A DNA stretch of 64,000 nucleotides, taken from contig CM042151.1 of the NCBI GenBank assembly GCA_023376005.1, positions 76,044,446-76,108,445 of the forward strand. Reading direction: 5' to 3'. Within the stretch, counting starts at the first letter, position 1; each line of letters opens with the position of its first letter. Below, in pieces: positions 35,257 to 45,689 of the stretch. Below the pieces are notes generated by a model. The model made no database searches and was not told the DNA's origin. It saw only the letters and a program-made list of their open reading frames with translations. Source of the stretch: Doryteuthis pealeii (taxonomy: Eukaryota > Mollusca > Cephalopoda > Myopsida > Loliginidae). The translations under genes were made by a program, and so were the position numbers.

Positions 35257-35600
35257 AAGGGTCATTCAATAAATATACGGAATTTTTTTTATAAAAACAA
35301 AATAACTTTTTTTTTCTAATAAAGGTAAACTTTGCATTGTTTAAATTTGGTTTATAGCAAAAATGATTTTAATCTTACAAAATATATTTAGTTTTAGACC
35401 ATATTTAGTTTTAGACCATATAAAATAGCAGCAAATCAGAGTGCTGCAGCTTGAACAGAGGCCTGTCATCATTGGTAAAAAGCAAAGGTTCCAGGGAAAA
35501 GCAGTTATTAAAGAAGTTCATGCTGACAGTCTACTGGGATATGAATAGACCCATCACTATTTAAAGAAACAAACAATAAGGAGGGAAAGGATGAGCTCTT
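35257..35600 (+). pseudogene. Tc1/mariner transposase remnant
   Basis: Begins with AAGGGTCATTCAATAAATAT, resembling a mariner terminal repeat. The plus strand then gives a short transposase-like peptide, EKQLLKKFMLTVYWDMNRP (about 35,497-35,553). It matches the conserved mariner block in which VFWD carries the second catalytic Asp. Stops and deletions surround it, and the first and third catalytic residues are not found. Small, dead fragment. Confidence 0.55.
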
Positions 35601-36299
35601 AAAGTAGTTTTAACTAATAAGAAGAGAGCCTTTGGTTTGAATTCAGAGTTTTCCTAAGGTTAACTTGTTTGGTCATGCCCATTTTGTATGACCATAACCA
35701 TTACACCTCCAACAATTAACCATTTCCTTGAAAAAAGTGCTCCCTGTTGCCAACTCCTTAGGCAAAATTCATCTATTACCTTTTTTTTACTATTTATTGA
35801 ATAATGCTTGTATAACCAAAAACTGGTTTCATTTCTTTACACATATTCAGTTATGAGGTGTGTCCAAGAAGAAAGTCGACTTTTAAAACAACTTGTCAAG
35901 GAGACATTCTAGCATGTTCATAACTGAAATGTAGTGGAGCAGTGACCTTGACCCTTTGTTTAAAAGAAAACACCTCATAATGTAAACGTGTACATTGTGT
36001 GCTTTTTATTTTTCTTTAAAGTTGAACATGGTTGATTGATTTTAACAGCATCTAGAGTTATTTTATGTCTACAGGTCAGGGAGTGAATTCATTCTATGTC
36101 TATATCTAAATTTTTTGTATAGTTGTTTCTTAAGAGTTTATTTTCAGCATTATATATTAAGTATTCCTATCTAATACTAATAATTTGCACTTAGTTGTAT
36201 GATTTCAAGTATTCTTATTTAATACTAATAATTATATGATTTCAAGTAATTATTTCTATTTAATGATAGTCATTTGTTTTCCCACAGTTAAACCCTAGA
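35601..36299. repeat. SINE scrap, short hairpin element, AT-rich DNA
   Basis: 35,637-35,730 is an internally deleted S2 SINE piece (minus strand). 35,851-35,981 is a small element with TTATGAGGTGT ends, complemented as ACACCTCATAA, resembling a mariner-type MITE. 36,150-36,270 repeats a TATTCTTATTTAATACTAATAATT-like phrase three times in degenerate form. No gene. Confidence 0.55.
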
Positions 36300-36377
36300 G
36301 TTAGTGAGGACCGGTATCGAACCAGGAACCTCTTGATTCCTAGCCTAACGCTATACCGACTGAGCTAAACCAGCCCT
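36300..36377 (-). mobile_element. tRNA-derived SINE S1, head only
   Basis: The minus strand reads GGTTTAGCTCAGTCGGTATA then GCG, and GGTTCCTGGTTCGATACCGG. This is the best-conserved B box of the family, truncated right after the tRNA-like head. The 78-bp length matches a tRNA-related region, but the anticodon arm does not fold convincingly. Confidence 0.75.
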
Positions 36378-36409
36378 TATCAATAAACTGGTAAAAATAA
36401 TTTACACTA

Positions 36410-36575
36410 ACTTGCAAACCAAACTATTTGACTCATAGATGGGACCCTAACAGGAACTACCACTCTGGGTCAGATTGGATCTTAGTGAAATGGGAAATGT
36501 GGAGTACCCCTTCATCACCATTAAGTGATGAAGGGGTACTCCATATTTCCCAGGGCTCCAAAACTGGAACCCCTA
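36410..36575. repeat. R2 fragment with 28-bp hairpin
   Basis: R2 sequence up to the TACCCCTTCATCAC block, which immediately folds back. 36,491-36,518 pairs with 36,525-36,552 around a 6-base loop, with one or two mismatches. Confidence 0.8.
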
Positions 36576-36802
36576 TATTTTAGAAAAGTTTAATTTTTTT
36601 TGGACACACATGGTAAAAATAATTTCACTGGGACTTTGTTTCATAATTTAGTTCTAAAGCAGATAAGTTGAACAAAAAAATGTTTATTACAAATTATCTG
36701 CTTTAAGTATGGGCCTTACACAGACCCTTTTAAACTTAGTATATTCTTGATAATATACCAATGTTTTAAAAATGCAAAATAGCAAACTTTGGTGTTTATC
36801 TG

Positions 36803-36808
36803 TTTATT
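36803..36808 (-). terminator. Polyadenylation signal candidate for ZNF3
   Basis: AATAAA on the minus strand, about 38 nt beyond the ZNF3 stop codon. Reasonable distance; cleavage site unknown. Confidence 0.5.
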
Positions 36809-36845
36809 TCCTTTAAATCTGAACAACAAAATAAATTTCCCAAGA

Positions 36846-37883
36846 TCATGGATTCTCCGCCGTGTGTTTTCTAATATGTTTTTTTAAGTTAGAAGAAAGT
36901 GAAAATGTAGATCCACACATATCACAAGAATAAGGTTTTTCACCAGTGTGTGTTCGTTTATGTTGCTTCAGATTTGAACTGCTGGAGAATGCAGATCCAC
37001 ATACTTCACAGGAATATGGTTTCTCTCCAGTGTGTGTTCGCACATGTACTTCCAAACTTGAAGTATTTGAACATGAATATCCACACACTTCACAAGAACA
37101 TGGTTTCTCTCCAGTATGGGTTCGCATGTGATTGTCCAAATATGACTTCCGGGAAAATGCAGTTGTACACACCTCACAAGAATATGGTTTCTCTCCTGTG
37201 TGTGTACGCATGTGCCTTTTCAAGGCTGAACTATCTGAAAATGGAAAGTCACATACTTCACAGCAATATGGTTTCTCTCCAGTATGTGTTCGCATATGTA
37301 CTTTCAAAATAGAATTATTTGAACAAGAAAATCCACATTCTTCACAAGAGTATGGTTTTTCTCCAGTGTGAGTCCGCATATGCCTTTGCAAATGTGAAAT
37401 TCGTGAAAAAGCTGTTGAACACACCACACAAGAATATGGTTTCTCTCCAGTATGTGTTTGCATGTGGATTTTTAAATTTGAGCTCCTTGAACATGTATAT
37501 TTACACAGGCTACAAGAATAAGGTTTCTCTCCGGTGTGTATTCGCATATGAATTTTTAAATTTGAGCTGTTGGAACATGCATATCCACACAATTCACAAG
37601 AATATGGTTTTTCTCCGGTGTGTATTTTCATGTGCCTTTTTAAATGAGCATTCCGTGAAAAAGCTGATGAGCACATGGTGCAAGAATATGGTTTCTCTCC
37701 AGTATGTGTTTGCATGTGTACTTTTAAACTGGAATTATTTGAACAGGCATATCCACAAATGGCACAAGTGTATGATATCACTTCATTATTGATTTGTGTT
37801 TCTGTTTTTAGATCAGAACTCAAAGAAAATGTAGACATAAAATCATCACTTGAGTATGGCTTTGGTTTGTTTGTTTCATTCAT
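36846..37883 (-). CDS. ZNF3: intact C2H2 zinc-finger protein, 345 aa, 11 fingers
   Basis: Predicted nuclear sequence-specific DNA-binding protein. The start MNETNKPKPYSSDDFMSTFS (37,883) leads into a 40-residue Ser/Thr-rich N terminus without a recognisable effector domain. Eleven consecutive C2H2 fingers (about residues 40-345) follow, joined by TGEKPYSC linkers, with the stop at 36,846. Two finger types alternate. One has the usual Phe core (for example CSTAFSRISHLQRH, CEVCGSAFSSSSNLKQH). In the other, Cys replaces the core Phe after an aromatic residue (GYACSNNSSLKVH, KYTCSRSSNLKIH, GFSCSNNSILKVH, GYSCSNTSSLEVH). All zinc ligands appear intact. The start is 94 nt inside a splice acceptor at 37,978, so this is probably the terminal exon. 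A 3-codon upstream ORF (ATG at 37,934) precedes the start. Function beyond DNA binding cannot be inferred. Confidence 0.92.
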   Translation of the reverse strand: MNETNKPKPYSSDDFMSTFSLSSDLKTETQINNEVISYTCAICGYACSNNSSLKVHMQTHTGEKPYSCTMCSSAFSRNAHLKRHMKIHTGEKPYSCELCGYACSNSSNLKIHMRIHTGEKPYSCSLCKYTCSRSSNLKIHMQTHTGEKPYSCVVCSTAFSRISHLQRHMRTHTGEKPYSCEECGFSCSNNSILKVHMRTHTGEKPYCCEVCDFPFSDSSALKRHMRTHTGEKPYSCEVCTTAFSRKSYLDNHMRTHTGEKPCSCEVCGYSCSNTSSLEVHVRTHTGEKPYSCEVCGSAFSSSSNLKQHKRTHTGEKPYSCDMCGSTFSLSSNLKKHIRKHTAENP

Positions 37884-37931
37884 GACTAAAACAATAGTCG
37901 ATTTAATACAAAGATCTGTAAATTATTCTGC

Positions 37932-37934
37932 CAT
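37932..37934 (-). promoter_or_regulatory. Upstream ATG before ZNF3
   Basis: ATG GCA GAA TAA on the minus strand, 49 nt ahead of the ZNF3 ATG and inside the same exon. A minimal upstream ORF that could damp translation if the exon model is right. Confidence 0.35.
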
Positions 37935-37977
37935 TGTATCTAAAAACAAGCTGATGAGATTTTTGGCCGATTAAAAT

Positions 37978-37980
37978 CTG
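37978..37980 (-). other. Splice acceptor of ZNF3 terminal exon
   Basis: The minus strand ATTCTGTTTATTTTCAG ends at 37,978, 94 nt before the ATG. Confidence 0.65.
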
Positions 37981-38934
37981 AAAATAAACAGAATATGATT
38001 AGATAAAGATAATTTTCAATTCTATCTTATTGTAATGGAGATTCTGGGGTTTTCTATCTGTAACCAAAACTATATTACTACTCAAGTCACAATTCCCTTA
38101 GTTATTTATTTATTTACAACACATTCTCCATGATTTTATTTTCATTTAAACCTCAATTATTAATAAAATTGCTTTAGATTATTAATACCATTGACCATAT
38201 CTCCATACTAATAACATGCAATTGTATTTATATATACAAAAAAATAGTGGTTTACAGTGTGAACAGGAAGGCTAATTAACATATTGATATAAAAAAATTG
38301 ATTTTAATAAATATGTGCTTAGTATTATTGATTTCTAATTCTTTGGATTTATCTTGATAAATATGAGCAAAAATCTCAGGGATAAATCTTAAAGGAAATC
38401 CATTAACTAGAAAAAATAACTGTAATTTTATTCTTTACTTCCTATTTTAACTAAATAGTTAAATTAGGAAAATTTAGCAATGAAAGATGGGAGTGATGGA
38501 AGTTGTTCTATTTTTCGTTTATACCCCCCTCTGTTTCAAATCTTTTTATCTGCATTCTTATTTAGTTTTATCAGCCTTTCTAATTTTATGTAATATTTTA
38601 TTACATTCAAACTTAAATATTTGCACCCGGAGGGTGCATATATTTGCTAGTAGTTTTAAAAAAGATAATTAGGTATACTTGATACACTATAGTATTTTTG
38701 CACTTTCCAACAATAGAATAGACACATATTCATTATATCAATGATGTCAGCTTATTAGCAGCATCCATGCTTACACCATACAGAATTATTGGGTTTTTTT
38801 TATAACTGTTTTATTTTCTTGCAATTTTTATTGATACAATATTAATCACCTTTACTGAAGAAAGAACTTGGGAAAAATCCTAATAAACAGCTAAATTCTC
38901 TTTCTTGAAATTTTTGAGATGAGGCTTGATGATT
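37981..38934. other. Non-coding, presumed ZNF3 intron/upstream DNA
   Basis: 38,035-38,100 resembles 8,980-9,045 upstream of ZNF2. No other recognisable element; AT-rich with short spurious frames. Confidence 0.45.
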
Positions 38935-39246
38935 AGTATTATTTGGATTATTCAGACTATTGTACTCATCTACATTGTTATCTGTACAACATTCTGGCTG
39001 ATGTGCCCTCCGGCCTTCTTCAGGTATTTCTTGTTGGACTCGGGAACCATCTCAGACTCAAATTTCCATAATGGCTCCCGATTATGACAAGAAGGTCCCC
39101 GAGTTCGAAAAGAAGGTTCCCAAGTCCGAGATGGTTCCTGAGTCCGATAGGAAATACCTGAAGAAGGCTGGAGGGCACATTGGCCGAAATGTTGTACAGA
39201 CAACAATGAAGATAAGGACGATAGTCAAAATAATCCAAATAATACT
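38935..39246. repeat. Foldback repeat with heptad 'KKVP' coding-like units, copy 1
   Basis: 38,935-39,059 and 39,122-39,246 are inverted copies of one unit. Between and within them the plus strand reads DYDKKVPEF, EKKVPKS, EMVPES, DRKYLKKAGGHIGRN, that is 7-residue (21-nt) periodic units ending in a conserved KYLKKAxGHI tail. The same unit occurs at 57,881-58,068. Whether it was ever translated is unknown. Confidence 0.7.
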
Positions 39247-40004
39247 AGCTAAATCCTCGATTAATGAAAAAATTCCATTGCAGCTATTGGGTAATTAAGC
39301 AACATTGTCATTAAACAATGACCTTCTCAATAATCATCTAGACCAGGGTGGAGAACCTGTGGCCTTAAGGCTACATTCAGCTTTCTAAACTATCAAGTGT
39401 GGTCAGCATGTACATACCAAAACAGCCATGAGTCCTTTATATATATAGCTAATGCATACATTCACCATTGAGATAACATTGTTAATAAGATGCTAATGTA
39501 AGATTCAATAATGACTATTCATAATAATTGAATTATATCATTTAATCAGTAAAAATCAAAAAACTAAATTTTGTACTTTTTCTTACTATAAACATTAAAA
39601 TCTATGTATGATTTTAATGCATAATGACATCTCTTTTCTGAGTTATAGGTCAGCATGTACATACCAAAACAGCCATGACTTAAGGACTCCTTATTCAGAA
39701 TAGCTCACTGATAAAATGTCTGTGTTAATGAACAAAAATATTATATAGGAATGTATGAGATTCTACATTCAGATAATAGTAACTTTCATTTGTATTTTAT
39801 TTCATACTGAACATTTGGATTTAAAACATCTCTTCAACTCATTACAGTTTACATAACCATTATATTTCTTTAGTCTTAGTCAATCACTAAGATCTTGACA
39901 TGCAGTCTATTTTCCAATATACAATTTTTGAGACTTAAATATAACTGTTGAATGAATAAAAAAAAAATGAAGGAAATCACTGAAACTTACTATTATCTGG
40001 ATGG
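39247..40004. repeat. Non-coding DNA with a 34-bp direct repeat
   Basis: GGTCAGCATGTACATACCAA-AACAGCCATGA occurs at about 39,401 and again at about 39,650, 249 bp apart. Otherwise AT-rich with no gene. Confidence 0.55.
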
Positions 40005-40465
40005 TGAATTTTTTTTTGTTGCTTTATGGCATATCAACTCTTGTGGGCCATTCAATGGAGAGGAATATTACATAATTTGTGGGTAGCCTACGAATTATGT
40101 CTCTAAGTGTAGTTAGATTTTGAATTAAAATTCGTTGAAATTCAAAATCGGATGGGGTTATGTTATTGATAGGTAATGACCTTTAGTTTACCGCTTGGCT
40201 TCTGCCAATGGGACTGTGAGAATGGAAATTAAGTTTAGTTAATTAGATTTTGGAAGTTAGCTGAAGGAAGCAGACTTTAGGGTTGTTTGCTCTCAAGATG
40301 CCAACTTCTCTCCACACGGTTGCAAACCCTTTTGAGCTCCAGGTTTTTAATAAAGAATAGATGTCTTGAAAAACAACCAGGTCTTGCTTATTTATTACAA
40401 ACAAGAAATGAGTACAGACCATCCAGCCCAGAAGAAGGAAGAAAGCCCAGCAGAAGAAGAAGAAG
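40005..40465. other. R2 scrap and unclassified sequence upstream of a candidate exon
   Basis: 40,010-40,060 matches the start of R2. 40,080-40,400 is of mixed composition and LTR-like in style (TTTAATAAAG signal near 40,349) but without paired ends. Confidence 0.4.
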
Positions 40466-40489
40466 ATGGCTGCCGATGAAGCAGACCAA
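40466..40489 (+). CDS. Candidate 8-codon first coding exon (MAADEADQ)
   Basis: An AG-rich leader is followed by AGATGGCTGCCGATG, giving an ATG in good Kozak context. There are eight codons (MAADEADQ), then a strong donor, CCAAGTAAGAA, starting at 40,490 in phase 0. Downstream exons are not identifiable in the window. A longer alternative frame (40,287-40,493) runs through the same region and ends RRRRRWLPMKQTK, but it has no recognised homology. Could easily be chance. Confidence 0.2.
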
Positions 40490-40568
40490 GTAAGAACCCA
40501 TCATCTCTCCTCTCTCCATTTATATACCCAAGTCAAATGAATATATAACAGGAACAGCAGTGATATTA

Positions 40569-41412
40569 TTAACCCATAACTGAGGGATGTAGGGTTCATA
40601 CCTTTTCCAAGGGTATTACTCTTATAGAATACAATCCTATATTTCATACCCAAATAAGAATAAACACATGAACACAATCCTTTTCCCAAACTTAAGGAAA
40701 AGAGATAAAAATAAAGCATGTATTTATAGAATAACAAATAAATTTATTAGGAGAATAAATTTGTAATTAACAACAAATATGTAAATGTTCAATGTTCAAT
40801 GTAAAAGTTTGTGTGTAGAGTTTAGAAAAGTTTGTCAAGAAATATGTAATGGGAAATGTGAAATGTTTATGTAGTCGTCAAAGTTCGATCAGATGTGGAC
40901 CAGAAATGAAAATTAAGTTTGTATATACGACCTGCTGAAACGGATTCCTGATGTTGAAAGAAGTGGTATTAATGAATGGTAGTAGTAGGAGTGTTGTAGT
41001 TGTGTTGAGGTAGTGGAATCATTCGTTCGGACATATGTTTCTTGGTTGTGTTCTATCTGGCCGTGAGATGGGATCTGTGTGTTTGTTTGTTGTTGTCGGG
41101 CGTGTGTCCTATCTGACAGTGAGATGAATTCTGTGTGTATGTTGATTTCTTCTCTGTCTTTTATAATTACCAAATAGGATCAGATGTTAATTAAATTTTT
41201 TTGTGCGGACGTAGTGGAAGACAATGCTAATCTAGCCAATCGAACTCTGACTTTTGTATAAACATTTGTTTTAATTTCTTTTCCTTGAGTTTGGGAAAAG
41301 GATTGTGTTTGTGTATTTGTTTTAATCTCTTTTCCTTAAGTTTGGGAAAAGAAATGTGTTCATGTGTTTATTCTTATTTGGGTATGAAATATAGAATTGT
41401 ATTCTATACTCT
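40569..41412. repeat. Foldback repeat, about 0.8 kb
   Basis: 40,611-40,710 and 41,310-41,412 are inverted copies about 100 bp long (CATACCCAAATAAGAATAAA and complement; TTTTCCCAAACTTAAGGAAA and complement). The right arm is preceded by a partial tandem copy at 41,275-41,305. The interior (40,800-41,270) is G/T-rich on the plus strand and holds a 38-bp imperfect duplication (TGTGTGTTTGTT / TGTGTGTATGTT). An S2 SINE scrap lies at 40,569-40,614. The 86-codon minus-strand frame inside has no recognised product. Confidence 0.65.
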
Positions 41413-41484
41413 GAAGGTGAATGCAACAGTGTAACATGAGGTTGAACTCGCTTACTATGATGTAACAGTCTAGCTTTTTATATT

Positions 41485-42078
41485 ACCGTTTGTTTTACGG
41501 CATATCAACCTCAGTGGGTTATTTAATGCTGATAAAGTTTTGAAATAAATCAATTCCTAATGGATAATACAATTTTATTTATCAACTCATGTTTTTCTAT
41601 TTATCCCATAGAGTGGACCCTAACAGGTACTACCACTCCGGGTCAGAGTGGACCAGGGGGCAATGGTGATGAAGGGGTGCTCCACATTCCTTAAACCTCC
41701 AAAACTGGAACCTCACCATCAGATAGAGTATAACGTCATTCCCAGGACATGTAGACCCTCAGTCACCGCCTTCTAGCACCCATATGATAAAAAGGGGTTG
41801 GGGCTTGCCATACGGGCAATAGGGTTGGGAAAATCATATAAGTGCTAGGGCTTGACGTGACCAGCCGATTGATTGGAGGGGGCCTCTCCGACCGCCCGTC
41901 TAGCCCAAGATAGGGCCAAAGTGGAGTATTGCAAGTCATGAACTGCTCATCCACCTGGGTTCAATCCTTAAGCATCACGGTTCGCCACCCACGGCCAACA
42001 GGTGGCCCCATTGGGGGAGTTTTACCCCTCTGCAGAGATGCAGTCAGTGCATTCTAACGCCCCAGCCGACAGGGTGGA
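41485..42078 (+). repeat. Interspersed repeat R2, near full length
   Basis: About 0.6 kb. Order: TTACGGCATATCAACCTCAG, CCTAACAGGTACTACCACTC, GATGAAGGGGTGCTCCACAT, CTTCTAGCACCCATATGAT, GACCAGCCGATTGATTGG, AAAGTGGAGTATTGCAAGTC, CACCTGGGTTCAATCCTTAA, CCAACAGGTGGCCCCATTGG and TCTAACGCCCCAGCC. The GGTTCAATCC block resembles a pol III B box, so it may be a long SINE; class unproven. The other long copy, in reverse, is 50,706-51,296. Confidence 0.85.
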
Positions 42079-43135
42079 TTACTTTTTGATATATATTTCT
42101 TTATATTAACGCAAACCTTTCATTTGTGGGATATTCGGAACAAGTACTTCCATTTTATTTTATTTTCTTATAGGTTCGAAATAAAATAACATTTTTCTGT
42201 GATTATATATTACTTAAGTCACCACATTCCATTTTATTTTATTTTGGATCTGTTATGCACTGCAAAATTAATCTTCTACGAGCTAGTGGACGACCATTTT
42301 CGTATTTTTTATTTTTTTAATCATTTCCAAACCCTAAAAACGTTTCAAGATTTGCTAAGATTTTGACCATGTCTCGTAGGTAGCAGGTGATTTACAACCA
42401 ATTTGTCACAAAAGGCCGAGCGGAGAAAGTTAATTATCGAAGCTGTGTTAAGAGGTTTGAGTTTAGGAGGAAAGAGAAAGAAAGAAAAGTGTTGACTTTT
42501 AAGTCTTACGAAACGTAATAATCTTTAAATAAATAAAATGGAGCAAATGACTGAAAATTACTCCTGCCTCGATGGTGAATGTAAATATTTACATACCTTG
42601 ATCTATTTCTTTATTTTTTTGTAAATTACTGCAAACGTTTCTACCAGCGTGCTAATCTGGACAATGACCAGATTAGGGTTTATTAACTTTAATATAGCGT
42701 GAAACAACATGAATAAATAAAAATATTGTAGTAATCATTAACAAATTTTATAATCAAGTATGTCTGAATTGAAAAAAAAAAAAAAAACTCTCCGAAAAAA
42801 CAGATAATGTCTTTTCGAAAACAAACCGTAATCAACCAATGTTATTGTTAAAAGCAACAAAAAATAAAATCCGTGCACTGTAAACAAAGAAATCAAATTG
42901 ACACTTACCACCTTCTGGTCTTTTTCATAAGAAAGACTTAGATATTTAATAAATCAAATAAACATTTCAGACGTAATATCTTACAATTACATTCCAAACG
43001 GGTCAAAAAAAAAAAAAAAAAAAAAAAATGTCCCGCTTGAGAGCAAAAATCAAGGGAGATAATGGAGAATGTTTATTGTAGCTACTGGCAAAATGAGCCT
43101 AAACTGCGTTTTTGACAAAATGACTTTAGCCCCCT
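42079..43135. other. AT-rich DNA, no gene
   Basis: Long poly-A runs at 42,774-42,787 and 43,008-43,027. No element boundary is found. Confidence 0.45.
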
Positions 43136-44271
43136 ACAGAAAATAATTTACCAAAAACCAGGGAATTATCGGATTTTAATGAAATTTTCAGTGTTTATTT
43201 ATCAATAAACGATCTTTATAATGCATTATTTATTTTATTTCAAAACTTTCTCATTTTTTTCACGTCCCTTAATTTTGACCCCCCTTATGTTGGGGGCGTA
43301 AAATGTTTTGCGAGTTGGTCATTTTCGATACTAATTACAGTATAAATAATGAGATAAAAGACCGAACTTATGAATAAAAAAAAAAAATTTTTGTTTTTTT
43401 TATGAGAAAATAAGTACCGAAAATCGAAAAATAAAATGTAAAAAAATAATAAATAATAAATTTTTTGGAGATTTCTTTTTTACTCATTTCGATAATTATT
43501 TAATTGGCTATTATTTTATAAAAGAAAAAATTATACATCGATGTTTTTTCTGCTTAAAAAGGGGAGGGGGTACATTTTCAATCGAGTTTTTCTTAAAAAA
43601 TGATACTTTGATGTAATAAAACTTATTACTTTTGGCGCCTAAAATAAGGTTTGCATTAAGTAGATATTTATTTTTAGAATCTAAAAATATAATATTTTAA
43701 ACTTAACATCGGGATTTTCATATTTTAAATGAATTTTATATATTCATTTTTCATAGCAAAAATACTAAATTAAAGTTTTGAAATAAAATAACTGGTGCAT
43801 TATAAAATTCATTAATTGTTAAATCAATACTGAAAATTTCATTAAAATCGGATAATTACCTGATTTTTGGTAAATTTTTTTGCAATCGCGAATGTTACAT
43901 TAAAATAGTAAACAAGCACTTAAAACCATCGAAAAAGAGGCTGAATGGCGGATCGCATCGAAATTGACCAAAACAAATGGTTTTAAATATTTTAAAAATA
44001 AACTGCATATGTAATTATATTTTTCTTTTTTTAATGATGGTTATTATGGTACTACTTATTGATTTAGACAAAGTTTGACCTTAAATGATAGATTTAATTA
44101 TTTTTAATTCGCTTTTAAAACTCCTAGCAGACGAATTTTTTGCTAATGGACTACCCATTAGCAAAAAATTCGTCTGCTAGGAGTTTTAAAAGTGAATTAA
44201 AAATAATTAAATATATTATTTAAGGTCAAACTTTGTCTAAATCGATAAGTAGTACCATAATAACCATTATT
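43136..44271. repeat. Foldback repeat R3 with terminal hairpin
   Basis: 43,140-43,250 and 43,775-43,880 are inverted copies (CAGGGAATTATCGGATTTTA and its near-complement). The sequence then runs to a long hairpin, with 44,033-44,147 complementary to 44,157-44,271 around the 9-base loop GGACTACCC. The same sequence, in the opposite orientation, forms 59,830-60,850 and the noisy 62,900-64,000. Non-coding. Confidence 0.8.
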
Positions 44272-45316
44272 GCTCTGTGTCTGACTTTAAACAAACCCCA
44301 AACAATTAAATCAGTAATTAAACCTTATATTTTTTAATATTAAAGAAAAAAGTAAAATAGAATTCATCACCATTGCTCCCAGGTCCACTCTGATCCGGAG
44401 TGGTAGTACATGTTAGGGTCCCATCTATGGGTTAAGTAGGAAAAAAATTGTTTATAAAAATTGTTAAAAAAAAAGAAATTCTACCAAATTACCGCTACTA
44501 ACAAACTTGAACTTTACCCACCAAACTTCTCCCTCCAATCAACTTAACTGCAAAATCAATAAAAATTACTAAAATAAAATTACTGTCAAAATCAATAAAA
44601 ATCAATAAAAATCAATAAAAATTACTAGAATAAAATTACTGTCAAAATCAATAAAAATCCTTGAAAAAAAAAATTAAATAGATTTGACCATCACTCACCT
44701 ACCGCTTGGGATAAAATAACCCTGGATGGGTTGACATGCCGTTAAAGTCAATTAATCAATTAATAAATAAATAAATCAAAAATATATTTTATTCTTTAGG
44801 TATAGCGAAAATCTCACGTGTTTTATGTTCTTTTAATTTTTTTTTTATCCCCACCATGAATTAAAATTAAAAATTAGAAAAAAAAAATGAATGAAACGTA
44901 ATTTTTGCTGTATTATGAAGAGGAAGGCTAAAAGAAATTACATGTAAAAAACATTTGAGCCACAGTCTTTAAAACGGGAAAAATTAAAATCTGTATCCGT
45001 TAAAACGGCACATTTTTGCCACGTTTTCTCTCTCTTTAAGATGTGCTCTTTTAACCTGATTTATTTCATTATTAATAGATTAAAAAATTCATAGGGTTTT
45101 TTATGTGCATGGCTAGTTTCTGTTCATAGGAGGACAAAATTAAAATAAGAGTCAATTTACAATTTTAATTTTTTTTTTATCAAAGTTCAAAGAAAGTCGG
45201 AGTCACTGTCATACTGAAATTTGAATCATACCCCCCCCCCTCCCGATAAGCTCTATTATTTATTTTGGATAAAACTTTTCAACATCTTTTTGCTCCTCAA
45301 TGTTTCATTTACCAAA
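44272..45316. repeat. AT-rich DNA with R2 scrap and (ATCAATAAAA)n
   Basis: 44,361-44,462 is a minus-strand R2 fragment. 44,560-44,660 is a tandem tract of TCAATAAAAA units with interspersed ATTACTGTCAAAA. A ten-base C run lies at about 45,231-45,240. No gene. Confidence 0.6.
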
Positions 45317-45324
45317 AAAAGTTG

Positions 45325-45499
45325 GGTTATTTCTTATAACTACTAAAATAATCTACCATTATATATCCCATTAAACTAACCCTAAACCCTAACCCTAACC
45401 CCGTCTTCTTTTTTCCTAGTAGATCAATAAATAAATAAATAATCTATCAGTCAATCAGAGTGGTTCCCCCTTTTTAGGTTGGAGTTATAGGAAATAACC
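45325..45499. mobile_element. MITE 'GGTTATTTCC' with telomere-like core, perfect 8-bp TSD
   Basis: GGTTATTTCTTATAAC ... GTTATAGGAAATAACC, flanked on both sides by AAAAGTTG (45,317-45,324 and 45,500-45,507). The core is CCCTAAACCCTAACCCTAAC followed by CTTCTTTTTTCCTAGTAGAT. The left half is shortened relative to copy 1. The 8-bp duplication points to the hAT superfamily as the mobilising source (inference). Confidence 0.9.
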
Positions 45500-45507
45500 A
45501 AAAGTTG

Positions 45508-45689
45508 CTTAGATTGAATTAAAAAAAAATTTTTTTTTATTATTTCTAAAATTTAAAGTCGTAATATTTTATATTTATTTAATCCACCCAGTCAGTTGGG
45601 CTAAGAATATGCAGGCTGTATCAAACCCTGTAGTGTAAAATAAACATTTTTTTCATCTTTAAGATAACAACTTATTGACATATATATCA
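45508..45689. other. AT-rich DNA
   Basis: No feature. Confidence 0.4.

Noticed and set aside
36300..36377. Functional tRNA gene
   Set aside because: A and B boxes are good but acceptor and anticodon stems do not pair; it is the head of SINE S1.
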